Part shown: in pieces, positions 34,922 through 45,216 of the stretch
Layout: the number at the start of each line of letters is the position of its first letter
How positions within the stretch are numbered: the stretch's first letter is position 1
NCBI GenBank assembly: GCA_033030425.1
Contig: JAUFSD010000019.1
Coordinates: 806,001 to 870,000 of the forward strand
Source of the DNA: Verpa conica
Lineage: Eukaryota > Ascomycota > Pezizomycetes > Pezizales > Morchellaceae
DNA: 64,000 nucleotides
Direction of reading: 5' to 3'
Program-made: the position numbers and the translations under genes
The notes under the pieces: generated by a model
What the model saw: only the letters and a program-made list of their open reading frames with translations
Told to the model about the DNA's origin: nothing
Database searches by the model: none

Positions 34922-35855
34922 ATGGGCGCTCTCAAGTACGTCGAGGAAATCCAGAAGAAGAAGCAGAGCGATATCCTTCGCTTCCTTCTCCGTGTCCGCT
35001 GCTGGGAACTCCGCTCTCTCAATGTTGTCCATCGTGCTTCTCGCCCATCTCGCCCTGACAAGGCCCGCCGTCTCGGGTACAAGGCCAAGCAGGGATACGT
35101 AATCTACCGTATCCGTGTTCGCCGTGGAGGACGCAAGAAGCCCGCCCCCAAGGGTGCCACCTACGGAAAGGTTGATCAATCTCATTAATTGAAGAATTGG
35201 ACTTGGGGAATTGAATTGCTGACTTGGGTGTTTTCTCTGTAATTTAGCCTACCAACCAAGGGTTAGTCCTGAGTTCCTCTTTCTCGTTGCTATCTTCATT
35301 GATAAAGGAGACTTGGAACTTCAGAGACATCTGGAGTCCGGACCTTTCTTATTGGCGAACGATCAACAAAAACTATATACTAGAGGAATCTTAAAAGATG
35401 CTAACCACACTAAATAAATTATAGTATCAATCAGCTCAAGTACCAGCGTTCGCTCCGTTCTACCGCTGAAGAGCGTGTTGGACAACGCTGTGCCAATTTG
35501 CGTGTATTGAGTGAGTAAACCCCACTTTTTGCTTTTTTAATCGAGTAGAGTAACTTTAAGATTCTCCCGTAACTCTCACTAATATCCTCTAGACTCCTAC
35601 TGGATCAACCAGGACTCGACCTATAAGTACTTTGAAGTCATCCTCGTCGACCCCCAGCACAAGGCCATCCGCCGCGATGCCCGCATCAACTGGATCGTCA
35701 ACCCCGTACACAAGCACCGCGAACTCCGCGGTCTCACTGCCACCGGCAAGAAGTCCAGAGGTCTCAACAAGGGCCACAGATACAACAAGACCACTGCCGG
35801 AAGGAGAAAGACCTGGAAGCGTCTCAACACCCAGAGCTACTGGAGATACCGTTAA
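34922..35855 (+). CDS. RPL15: 60S ribosomal protein L15 (eL15)
   Basis: Structural protein of the large cytosolic ribosomal subunit. Exons 34922-35170, 35248-35261, 35425-35510 and 35593-35855 give 203 residues, the usual eL15 length. The sequence is unmistakable: [20 protein letters not shown] at the start, [40 protein letters not shown], then [43 protein letters not shown] and the end [14 protein letters not shown]. Exon 2 is a 14-base micro-exon encoding PTNQ and part of G, supported because the family reads YGKPTNQGINQLK across it. The micro-exon is flanked by TTTAG and GTTAGT. The introns flanking the micro-exon (77 and 163 bases) are long for this window. Divergent from HIR1. Confidence 0.98.
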
Positions 35856-36283
35856 GCATAATATACCCGCCTTCATTGGCGGGGTTTTATGCGAGATGTG
35901 GAGAATCTATCTTGTCTTTTTTGTTCTCTTGTTGTAAGGTATATAAAAATTTGATGGATTGGGACACTTTTCTTTTCTTTTTTCTTTCAGAGGGTGCAGA
36001 AATGAAAAACTTTTCTGACCTTAGGAATGGCGTTCGGGTTGCGATGCTATTTGCAAAATCTTATGAGAATTTACTACCAACACGTTTACCCCGTCCGGAG
36101 ATTCCTCACAATGGATTGTGACCCTTGTGCTCATCAAGTGTAAATGATATAGAAACGGTGTATAGTACTGTAAATTGATCACTCACTCACCACGAGACGA
36201 GATCAAGAGTACTGTGGTAGTGTCGAAAACGAAAAAATAGCCTCAGTAAAAGTCTGTCTGAATAAAATGTTACTAAAATAATA
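35856..36283. other. 3' flank of RPL15
   Basis: 3' UTR and spacer. A TTTTCTTTTCTTTTTTCTTT tract (about 35968-35990) lies about 115 bases after the stop. No gene seen. Confidence 0.5.
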
Positions 36284-36515
36284 TACTAGCCCAAAAAACA
36301 AGTCTGTTGGTTTTGGTACAACCAAAGTCGCAACACCCGCAAAAGGACGGCTATGGCACACACAGTTTAAAGATAGCCACATCAACATTAAGTGTCATTA
36401 TTCTTAAAGTATATATCATGGGCACTGGACCTGATCGTATTTGTGATATGAGAGAGTGGTTGACATTCACGTCACGGAGGTACCAAAACCAACAGACTTG
36501 TTTTTTAGGCTAGTA
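36284..36515. mobile_element. TA-flanked inverted-repeat element (MITE-like), 232 bp
   Basis: The left arm TACTAGCCCAAAAAACAAGT (continuing CTGTTGGTTTTGGTAC) recurs as its reverse complement at 36478-36515 with one mismatch over about 36 bases. TA sits outside both ends (36282-36283 and 36516-36517). No transposase frame inside. The near-identical arms suggest a young insertion. Confidence 0.75.
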
Positions 36516-36528
36516 TACATCACCACTA

Positions 36529-36722
36529 CTACTCGCCGAAAAATAAAGTTTAGCAATCGATTATGTACCAGTACATGATCACACAAACAGAAATTGGGAA
36601 ACTGCCAAACATTATGTCTATATACCTCAATGTCAATGGGGATAACAATTATAATACTTAGTTGTTTTTTTGCATATACTAGTACATAATCGATTGTCAG
36701 ACTTTATTTTTTCGGTGAGTAC
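36529..36722. mobile_element. Second TA-flanked inverted-repeat element, 194 bp
   Basis: The left arm CTACTCGCCGAAAAATAAAG and following AATCGATTATGTACCAGTA faces a reverse-complement arm at about 36675-36722 (GTACATAATCGATTGTCAGA, then CTTTATTTTTTCGGTGAGTA). Arms are about 48 bases with several mismatches and are bounded by TA. It begins only 13 bases after the preceding element and has unrelated ends, so it is a different family. No coding capacity. Confidence 0.65.
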
Positions 36723-36807
36723 TACCTTAGAGTGATTAATAATGTGTTAGATACCACATGCATGTCTGCCATATTCTAACTATAAAAGTTACCCTCTCCC
36801 CTACCCC

Positions 36808-37654
36808 CTAGTCAAACAAACTAAAAGCCATATCCCCACACTCATCGGAACTCTCGGGATTAACTAGCTCGTTACATGCCTCAACCTCCTCCTCCCACGG
36901 TGGCTTTTCACTCCTACGAACATTCTCCAAGACTAGCCTAACAAAATCAACCCTTTCATAATCTTGGAAAATCATGATGAAATTCTCACTTTTACGAAAG
37001 GCATCCAAGTTCCAAGCGGCAAGCTTTCCCAAATACTCCAACAATGGGTCTGTATTCTTCTCCGTGTGCTCAGGAAGGTTCTCACAGGTATATTTGAAGA
37101 GTTCAATATAAGCCTCAACCAACGGCTTGCATTTTGAGTCGATACAGCCAATATACCGAATTATAGCTGTAATGTTTCCGAAAGCGGTGCTTTTCAGACG
37201 TGGGATATTATACATATCGCCAAGAATGTAGAGTTTTGCATTCGGGTGTAGTTTTTTAGAAGATTCTTCGTGTGTCTCCAAAGAGGGTGGCGCCTCCGGT
37301 GTTTCCGTTTCCTTTATTTTATCCTTCTCTCCAGCCCCGACTTCTACAATCTCTGGGTAGTCCCCCGTATAGCAGAACTCTAAGAACTGGCACATTGTTT
37401 CTTCAGACACATGAGGCATCTCCATGGAGCCTTCAAGCCCTTCTTTCATCTCATTGAATACGTGACCTTTGAGCTCAGCCGAAACCTCGGCAAGGAGTTG
37501 CTTATGTACACGGAAGGGCTTGAGGGATGGGCCGGCAAGGATGGTAAACATCTCCGAGGAGAGGAACCTATGAGGAGTGGAGTTAGACAACGAGATAAGT
37601 CAATATGAACGATGTAGAATACTTCTGGTAGGTGTACGGGAGTTGTTTGCTCAT
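36808..37654 (-). CDS. BTB/POZ domain protein, paralogue 1
   Basis: BTB/POZ proteins mediate dimerisation and often serve as Cullin-3 substrate adaptors; no specific substrate is suggested here. Exons 37654-37623 and 37567-36808 give 263 residues. The 32-base first exon encodes MSKQLPYTYQ; exon 2 starts FLSSEMFTILAGPSLKPFRV. BTB landmarks follow: VHKQLLAEVSAELKGHV, then MKEGLEGSMEMPHVSEETMC and QFLEFCYTGDY, a charged loop, LYILGDMYNIPRLKSTAFGN (BACK-like helices) and a C-terminal DAFRKSENFIMIF block. The same first-exon/intron arrangement (LPYxYxK, donor GTATT) recurs in the two paralogues at 39143-39947 and 42709-43892, which supports the model over a start at 37590. Ends with an acidic SSDECGDMAFSLFD tail. 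Confidence 0.86.
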
Positions 37655-38137
37655 TTTGTGCTGTCGCGAGGGTTGTAGGTGTCTGCCTAGAGTATCTGGA
37701 TTTTAGGGTCCTGAGTCATTTATATAGTAGGGGATAGGCACGAGATTAACAAAGCCCTACAATATGTAGAATTATTATAACACAGCCTTAGTAGGAAAAT
37801 ATATTAACCCACATTATCCCTACGGCGCAGCTTGCTGCGTCACCTACGGTGGCTGCGCAGCAAAAGCAGCCATTGGGGCTGGGCACGAGACTAGGGTTTT
37901 GTGTGTAACCAGAGGAACCAGGCCTCTCCCATTTAGGATTCCTGTTTCTTCATAGATAATCACTCGGTATCTAGTCTTGACTCAACAATTCTCGTTAGAA
38001 CTCCTCAACTAGTAAAGCACTATCTTGAGCTTAAGAAGATACAGAGAAAGTGATGAAAACATCTAAAAGTGGTTCAAAGTCTCATAGTATACTGACGATA
38101 GCTGATAGAAGATATCCCAAAGAGTTGGGACTTATAA
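37655..38137. other. BTB paralogue 1 upstream region
   Basis: Promoter side of the BTB gene. A GC-rich imperfect palindrome (about 37822-37870, GGCGCAGCTTGCTGCGTCAC with CTACGGTGGCTGCGCAGCAA) could fold into a hairpin. No gene seen. Confidence 0.5.
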
Positions 38138-38535
38138 ATGTTCTGGCCCGTTGGGGGGACGTGCCTATCGGGGAGACGTCCCCTCAACGGGCAATCTGTT
38201 AGGTGCCCTACCTGTTGGAGGGACACCCATGGGCAAGCCAACAAAGTATAGCTTAACTAATACAGGCACACTCAAAAGAATAAGAATAATAGCTAGAAAA
38301 TATGAATCTATCTTGAACTATATTTGAGATTTTTTTGGATTTTATACTATGCTTTATTAAACTTGTAGGAGGCTGGAAGCTTTGTTCTAAGTGTTTTTTT
38401 GTAGCCAGGGTTTTTTTTATGTTGTTACCCATACAGGGGACGTAGGCTGGCCCATATAGAGGACGTCCCTCCAACAGGTTGGCCCGTTGAGGGACGTCCC
38501 CCCGATAGGCACGTCCCCCAAACGGGCCAGAACAT
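38138..38535. mobile_element. Long inverted-repeat element, about 398 bp
   Basis: The left end ATGTTCTGGCCCGTTGGGGG and about 85 following bases recur as reverse complement at the right end (about 38450-38535, finishing CCAGAACAT). Similarity is high for the first 60 bases, including GACGTGCCTATCGGG and CCTGTTGGAGGGAC, with a small indel. The GC-rich arms contrast with an AT-rich core of about 220 bases that codes for nothing recognisable. Target duplications are not clear (ATAA and TAAA flank it). It fits a MITE or a foldback element unrelated to the TA-flanked ones nearby. Confidence 0.75.
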
Positions 38536-39142
38536 AAACACGGTTATGGCCTAATACCAAGTAAGGTAAACTTAGTTAGGTTTAGTTGCTTTTTATATAG
38601 TTCAGTGGTAGAAATAGCAGTACACCGACCAAAATCACACAAAAAATCGGCAAATCCACCTTTCTCTTGCACAGTAGTCCAAATAAAAATTTTCTCAAAC
38701 CAAATGAAACTATTACAAATGAGAGTCGGGGTATCGATCACTAAACCTAGATGACAAATTAGGAAAGGACAAAATACTATATTTGTGGGGGATATTCTAC
38801 TACAATAATTCTCAGGATCAAGACAAAGTCACGATTTGTATGGGGTTTTAGTAAAATTTTAAATTCTCTAATACTCGGCCAATACCAGACCTGATCAAAA
38901 TATAGATTTTCCGGGTTTGGCATAGTTGAAGTCTTTGATTTAATCTACCATATCAAATTCTCGGAATTTTTGAATGGGAATTGTACTAGTGATAACTGCT
39001 ATACAAAAAGACGAAATTTTAATGTATTTTAGCTCTTTTATGTACAGTAACTTATGACCAAGAACTATACCACACTAAACTAGGATTCATTTATATCATA
39101 AATCGGCTCCGGCGCTAGTCAATATAGAAAAGGCGCTCTACC
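38536..39142. other. AT-rich spacer between BTB paralogues 1 and 2
   Basis: No supported gene; several short frames on the minus strand have no family resemblance. Confidence 0.5.
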
Positions 39143-39947
39143 TCACTCCCATGACCTACTTAAGTAAGGAGACCTATAGCTAAGGTTCTCCACCCATGGT
39201 GGCTTCTCACAATTGCGGATGGCCTTAAGGAATTGCCTAAAAAAACCACTCATATCATTATTTGAGAAGACCATAATGAAATCCTGGTTTCCTCTAAAAC
39301 TGTCTAACCTCCAAGCTGCAAACTTGCCTAGAAGCTCTAGCAGTGGATCAGACCTCCCCGGACGCTCAAGAATGTTCTCCGACGCGTACTTAAATAACTC
39401 GATACAAGTGTCGAGCACCTTTCCTGGAATTATCCCAGAATATCCAATACTCTCAAATATGTCTCTGATATTCTCAAACACTACTTTTTTCAAGCGCGGA
39501 ATATTGTACATATCGCCGAGGATGTAGAGTTTTGCGCTTGGATGCAGTCTTTCATAGGGCTCTCCGCGTTGTGGCGGGGGGGGCGTCGTTTTGATATATG
39601 GTGACACCATATCCTCATCTTCAACCTTAAGTCTTAAGTCTTCCGGACAATGCCCCGTATAACAGAATTCCAGGAACTGGCACATAGTCTCTTCCGACAC
39701 ATGCGACATCTCCATAGAGCCTTCCAGCCCCTCCTTCATCTCGTTGTATACGTGACTTTTCAGCTCGGTTGAGATCTCAGCAAGGAGTTGCTTGTGTACT
39801 TGGAAGGGCTTGAGGGAGGGGCCGGCGAGTAGGGTGAACATTTCTGAGGATATAAATCTATGAGGAATTGTTAGATAACGGGGAAAGCTAATATGAGGGT
39901 GAGAATAGAGAATACTTGGAGTAGGAACATGGGAGTCGCTTTACCAT
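39143..39947 (-). CDS. BTB/POZ domain protein, paralogue 2
   Basis: Exons 39947-39916 and 39857-39143 give 248 residues. The 32-base exon 1 encodes MVKRLPCSYS; exon 2 begins FISSEMFTLLAGPSLKPFQV and has the same BTB core (VHKQLLAEISTELKSHVYNE, MKEGLEGSMEMSHVSEETMC, QFLEFCYTGHC), BACK-like LYILGDMYNIPRLKKVVFEN and a DSFRGNQDFIMVFS block. A proline run (TTPPPPQRGEP) sits in the variable loop. It lacks the long tail of paralogue 3. A 100-base stretch of the BTB core (39657-39756) is identical to paralogue 3, including third codon positions. Same strand and structure as its neighbours; role unknown beyond the adaptor family. Confidence 0.82.
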
Positions 39948-40453
39948 TTTTGCGCAGTGCCGTTGCGAGGGGGGATATAGATGTCTGACTAGATATCTGG
40001 CGTTGAATGTGGGGCTAATATTTTTTTTGCCAAGATAAATAATTATCAAGGATGGTGTGTGACCAAGGGAATCAGGCATCCAATCTGGGTCTTGTGGTTT
40101 ATGAGTCCTCACTAGGTATCTAGTCTTGATTGAACTGTTGAATGTGTACAATAAAGTGAATTGACTGATTTGTTCTCTACATGGATGTTGAGGTACCCTC
40201 TATATATAGTCATCTATCTTAATTTCTCTATTGCGTGCTTTCCTTCATTCTCTAGGCCCCCTCGATTCATAGTTAAATACATGAATAATAATAAATTACA
40301 AACCCCACCCAGTCGACTAAACACTTTGCTTCGCTCAAGAGAGGTTCCCGAGCCAAATAGTATAATAGCTATAAACACTCAGAATAAAAGAATTATTTAT
40401 TTTAGCTAACATTTATAATGCAAATCATCAGCTCTATTAGCGATTCAAGTCAT
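39948..40453. other. BTB paralogue 2 upstream region
   Basis: Promoter side of the BTB gene; AT-rich, no gene seen. The region just upstream of each BTB gene shares short words (AATCAGGCA, TCTAGTCTTGA/ATCTTGG), suggesting common ancestry of the flanks. Confidence 0.45.
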
Positions 40454-40995
40454 CTAAAAATCTATTAGTACAGCATGTTTCTCCGAATTCCCTATGCTAG
40501 CGCTCGTGTATAAAGTCTCAAAGAACAGGCATTCTCCTAGACCAGGATCTTGATCGGCTTCTTCAGGGAGCATATCGAGCCTAGAGAATTGCACTCCCGC
40601 GTAGCCTTTGACGACCCATATAATAACCTATGCCAATTAGATATATCTCATACATGAGTATAATAAGGAACTTACCGCTAATGCCCCTCCAAATAGCAAG
40701 TGAACTTACCACTTTATAAGCTTGAGGTCGGATTTAACACTCTCAATCTTAATTCTAAATTTCCTAAATCTCGAGCTAATATCCGCTTTCATCGAGTTCA
40801 TATCCACTTTAATATCCCCGAAATCTTTTTCCATTGTTCTTGCAAGTTCGCCGATAGACTTATGCATGTCCCCCTTGGAATCCCCAAGGTCCTACCACCA
40901 TCGTCCCTAGTTAATCGTTATCAAGTACTTATAAATAGGGGCTATACCTTTCTCAAGCTAGCGACACGGTCATCTAATTTATTGACATGGTCCCA
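40454..40995 (-). pseudogene. Coiled-coil protein remnant or unresolved gene
   Basis: The minus strand holds three open pieces that read like one protein: VNKLDDRVASLRK (about 40995-40948), then after a plausible intron DLGDSKGDMHKSIGELARTM (exon 40891-40710, continuing EKDFGDIKVDMNSMKADISS and RFRKFRIKIESVKSDLKLIK), and VIIWVVKGYAGVQFSRLDML (40627-40454). The middle has the heptad-like charge pattern of a coiled coil. The first junction works (donor GTATAG, acceptor GGTAG), but no junction between the second and third pieces keeps frame, and no start codon fits upstream, where an inverted-repeat element begins 46 bases away. I therefore treat it as a broken gene with low confidence. Confidence 0.3.
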
Positions 40996-41042
40996 CTATC
41001 TAACCGTCAGTCAGTTGAGTCAGAGACAATCTGTTAAATGTA

Positions 41043-41416
41043 CCCAGGGGTGCTGAAAAGTGATGCACAAGTCAAAACAAAATGACAATTTGCAGCAATC
41101 ACTTGAAGAGCTTGGCTAGTACAGAATTTCAGGCTCAATTAGCATATGTAGATTTCACCTCTGGTCAAAAAAGTTGAAAAAATCCTATAGTAAACTGTCA
41201 CTGTTTTATTTAACTATCTGAGGTCAAGCCCAGGGTGCTATATCTTCCCCCACAGGTATGTTTTCTATGGTATAAAGATGGATATAACATCATGCAGTGC
41301 TATAAATCATCTTAAACATTAAAAACTGCACCTACTTTGAGTGTTGTGTTTTGGTAAAACAGTGGTGTTTGGGTGTTGCTAGGGCAGGATGTGCATCACT
41401 TTCCAGTACCCCTCGG
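41043..41416. mobile_element. TA-flanked inverted-repeat element (MITE-like), 374 bp
   Basis: The left end CCCAGGGGTGCTGAAAAGTG and ATGCAC are matched by the reverse complement at the right end (GTGCATCACTTTCCAGTACC then CCTCGG), about 27 bases with three mismatches, and TA lies outside both ends. The interior is AT-rich with no transposase frame. It lies just upstream (in minus-strand sense) of the coiled-coil remnant. Confidence 0.7.
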
Positions 41417-42708
41417 TACAATGACTTGCCAAACGATCATTGTCACCAGGGGCCCAGTTTTATTTGACTTCCGGTCTGGCATTACCAGAGACTTCCTCTG
41501 CTTCGGAAAAGTCGTCATCTCTAGTGAGAAACCTTCTGCATCAAATAGGTTACTGGACAACGTGGAGAGAAGCAAAACGGACTCGTTTGGCAAAGAGGGG
41601 CAGCATAATTTCTCGTAGGTTCTTGCTCGTCGTGTCGCTCGTAGGTAGTCTTTTTCGATCGCTGGTTACTGGATCGAAAGGTTGAAGAAACTTCGATCAG
41701 CCCGGAACGGCACGTGCCAAAAATGTTCCGGAACATTGCTAAGCAGGTAGTTACAGTATAGATATAAACAAATTGGGTCATCACAACAACAGTGACTAGA
41801 ATAAAGACAGGCGTTTATTTCTTCCAGACTATTTATTTCAACTTGAGACGCCTCTCAATGTTGCCCATCAGCTGCTTTTCATAAAGGCACTAGTTACGCC
41901 GTCCATTATAGTATTTATCATCACTCTCACTAGTTTGGCAGTGCACTACAACAATGTCTTTAATCTTAGAACCTGATCGGAGGTTTGATTGGCTATACTA
42001 ACTTGGTGGATGTGTAGCGAAAAGTTACCGACGGGCTCTTAGGAGCAGCTGGTGAAAAGCCACAAGGAATTAAGGTCTTCAGCTAGAAAGGCTCATGTAA
42101 TATTATAAATACTATAAGTATAAGTATTAACTTGTACTAAAAGGGTCTTCAAAAAATTGACGGAAGCTTCAAAAGAATTAAAGGATGGATAAAACCCATT
42201 ATAACCTTGGTGTAGGAACAGTTACCCTTACGGTACATTCTCCAGGAGATTTTGCCTGGTTTTCCGAGCTATTCAGCTAATATTTCTATAGTTATTTCTC
42301 AAAATTATATATTACGACGTCGAAGCAAACAAGGAAATGCGTTTGCATCGTGAACGCGGCGGGAGAAAAGAACGAAGCTCGAGATTGAGAACGTCAGGCT
42401 TGCTATGGAAACCTAATCAGGGGTGCTTAATTGGCCTAAGTACATGGGCTGAATTCAGTGAAGATAGCACGTACAAGCGCTGGAATCCAGTATTTTTGTA
42501 CTTTAATTTACCGCCGGTAGTAAACAAAATTTTGACCGATTCACGCTTCCATATTCATGCGGCATTACATTGAAAGTATTAGTAAAAGAATTGAATCTAC
42601 GTAATTTTAAGCTTTACAAATAGCATTACGCTAATACAAGGCTAATATACAAGTACAACATGCTATGATATATATGTGACTCTCTAGGTCAATTACTTAC
42701 ATGGAAAG
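41417..42708. other. Gene-poor spacer before BTB paralogue 3
   Basis: No supported gene. Frames at 41373-41784 on either strand have no recognisable motifs and lack leader features. Confidence 0.5.
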
Positions 42709-43892
42709 CTATCGATTACGATGGTTCCGCTGAGACCCTGTGCTGGTGGATGGAGATGCAAATGGTGAATACGCATATGCGGGTGGATATGAATATAGTG
42801 GAGAATGTGGTGGAGAGTCAGCCCTAATCTGAATAGACGTAGTCCTAATTGGTGTGGATGACGCAGGTGCAATCGGAACTGGTGTAGATGACAGAGATGG
42901 AGAGTGGGTCAAAGCTGGTACAGGTGAAGTTCGAGCTCGTGTAGATGCCGGAACTGACATAGGCTCGTCCCGGACCGGCCAGTCCATGGTCTGAGTTGAT
43001 GTGGGCATTGCTTGAATTGGTGCAGACATTGTTTTGGCTGGTGTAGCCTGAATACGAGATTTTGAAGTTTGAGGGTGTAACTTTGTATCTGAAGCGTCCC
43101 CCTTCCATGGTGGATCGTCGTTCTCAATAACATGTCTTAAAACCAGCCTAGTAAACTCGACATTATCACTCTCGGAAAAGAGAAGGATAAACTCCTGGTT
43201 TTCGCGAAAAGAGTTTAAGCTCCAAGCAATAAATTTGCCCAAATACTCCAATAAGGGATCAGGCTCGTCGCGTTCAGGAAGATTCTCGAATGCGTATCTG
43301 AACAGCTTGATATAAGCCTCAATAAGCTTATCGTGGTCTGGGGAAACATATCCGATTTCGCTAATTATTGCAGTGATGTTCCCGAAGGCTGTGTCTTTCA
43401 AACGTGGGATGTTGTACATATCGCCAAGGACGTAAAGCTTCGCGTTTACATGTAATTTGTTGGAGGATTTTTCGTGTTCGTCCCGGATCTTCCCAGTATC
43501 ATATTCCTCTTCCTCCAGGTCCTTAAGTTCATCATCTTCCTCCTCTTCTTCCTCCTCCTCCTCCTCTTCCTCCGATATATCATCTAAATAATCTCCTGTA
43601 TAACAGAATTCCAGGAACTGGCACATAGTCTCTTCCGACACATGCGACATCTCCATAGAGCCTTCCAGCCCCTCCTTCATCTCGTTGTATACGTGACCTT
43701 TGAGCTCGGCCGAGACCTCAGCGAGGAGTTGTTTATGTATACGGAAGGGTTTAAGGGAGGGACCAGCAAGGAGGGTGAAGATTTCAGAGGATACGAACCT
43801 ACAAAAGTCAGATAACGAGATAATCTATTATAGAGGACTACAGTTGGAAAATACTTAGAATAGCGATATGGGAGTGACTTAGAAGATACCAT
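42709..43892 (-). CDS. BTB/POZ domain protein, paralogue 3, with Ser/Pro-rich tail
   Basis: Exons 43892-43855 (38 bases, MVSSKSLPYRYS) and 43798-42709 give 375 residues. Exon 2 starts FVSSEIFTLLAGPSLKPFRI and continues with the BTB core VHKQLLAEVSAELKGHVYNE-like sequence, MKEGLEGSMEMSHVSEETMC and QFLEFCYTGDY. The variable loop is a run of about 14 acidic residues encoded by a CTC/TTC microsatellite (about 43530-43570). The BACK-like block LYVLGDMYNIPRLKDTAFGN and a SFRENQEFILLFS block follow. Unlike the other two, it has about 115 extra residues rich in serine, proline, threonine and alanine, ending GSQRNHRNR; the tail looks disordered. The acidic loop and tail are the main differences within the family. 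Confidence 0.86.
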
Positions 43893-44741
43893 TTTTCGTG
43901 AGATGGTTAATTACGGACGATGGTTGAGGGCGACTGTCTAGGGATTTAGGCATTGAGACTATTACATGGGGATGTGGGGCTAATATATTTGCTGCCAAGG
44001 AAAATCAGGCACCCACGCGGAATTTTGTTGGCTCATGGATTCTCACTCGGCATTCAATCTTGGTTAGTGGCAAAAAAAATAGAGTAACGAGGGTTGACTG
44101 TAACTCGCTTCAGCGAGTCTCCTATGCTTCCTATATACATGCCCCTACATTATAGTAGACCCAAAACATGCTTGCAGTGGCACTACGCATATGCCTGTCT
44201 GATACCCACAATACAATAGTTGGGGGTACTGTGGTGTATCAAGATGATTATGAAATAAAGCCATTGACATTTCTCAAGTATAGTAAAATCTTCCTATAAG
44301 AGTGAAATTAGAGCGACTCCATGCCTTTATAAAGTGCGAGGGGGATCGAGCTGGTATCCTTTTAGAAAAGGCCCAGCACATATAGATGTAATGACCTCTG
44401 TCGGTACCATGAGTATATACACTTATAAGGTAGGTATTCTTATAACCAGACTATTGTACTGTAGTAAAATACTACTTTGGGCTACGTGATTTATTCGAGG
44501 TGCTTAACTCTCCTGTGTAAATATCATATATGTTGTAATGAGATTTGACTTATAGTAGTCTCGTAGATAGTACATGTAATTAGAGCGTATATAAAATTAA
44601 AGGGATAACATTATATTACCAATCTATATAGCTTTAATTAAAGCTTTGTAGCTATACACTATTCCTAGAATAAGCAACATCTTCATCTATAATTAAAGTA
44701 CGAGATACCCTGCACCTCAGCGCCAAGCCAGGGCAACTGAT
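43893..44741. other. Intergenic region between BTB paralogue 3 and DAD1
   Basis: No gene seen. A perfect hairpin ACTCGCTTCAGCGAGT lies at about 44103-44118. A degraded pogo-like inverted repeat may span about 44279-44466. A TACATGTA is at 44570. Confidence 0.5.
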
Positions 44742-45216
44742 ATGCCCCACTCCCACCATCCATCGCAACCACCAAATCACGATAACGACGCGTCTCCCCA
44801 ATGTCCTCCTCCCGCAGCGCTGCCCCCGGCACAGAGCCCGAAAAGTCTTTCTTCGAACGTAAGTACCCCTTCCCCTCATACTTCTGTAGAGGCTAACAAA
44901 CGCCTACCACTAGAGCAAAGAGATCAGTTGGTCTCCGAGATCGCATTGTCGCTCGAACATGTCCTCATGAATATGAACCTTCTCAATAGATCACTTGAAG
45001 GTGTTATTGCTGTTTGTTCCCTGTCCCCTGTTGAATGACGTGGTCAATTAACGGCTATTGTAGGTAGGCAAGGAATTCGAGTCTGTTGAGGCGCTTTGGT
45101 CACAGTTCGAGAACGTCATGTCCAAGAACCCTGAGGAGACTAAAGATGCTGAGGAAGAAGAAACTACATTACGTGGGATGGAGTATGAAGGGCGCGGGAA
45201 GCAGTCTGCACGATAA
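44742..45216 (+). CDS. DAD1: DASH/DAM complex subunit Dad1
   Basis: Subunit of the kinetochore-microtubule DASH complex. Exons 44742-45011 and 45064-45216 give 140 residues. A long proline/histidine/serine-rich N-terminus (about 55 residues) precedes the Dad1 core: [40 protein letters not shown] and [15 protein letters not shown], followed by an acidic/basic tail ending GRGKQSAR. The intron (52 bases, donor GTTTGT, acceptor TTGTAG) interrupts the core at GVIA/VGKE. A GTAAGT in the N-terminal part (44861) looks like a donor, but the only acceptor would leave an intron of about 30 bases, so I keep the region as coding. The ATG at 44742 is the first in the open frame. Confidence 0.92.

Noticed and set aside
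34444..35058. 204-residue plus-strand frame across the HIR1/RPL15 promoter
   Set aside because: It overlaps the RPL15 start in a different frame and has no family resemblance.
41373..41784. Overlapping frames on both strands around 41.4-41.8 kb
   Set aside because: They cross the end of an inverted-repeat element and lack conserved motifs or a plausible leader.
44861..44893. Possible first intron in DAD1 (GTAAGT donor)
   Set aside because: The only in-frame acceptor would make an intron of about 33 bases, below any intron length seen in this window; reading through keeps the frame open.
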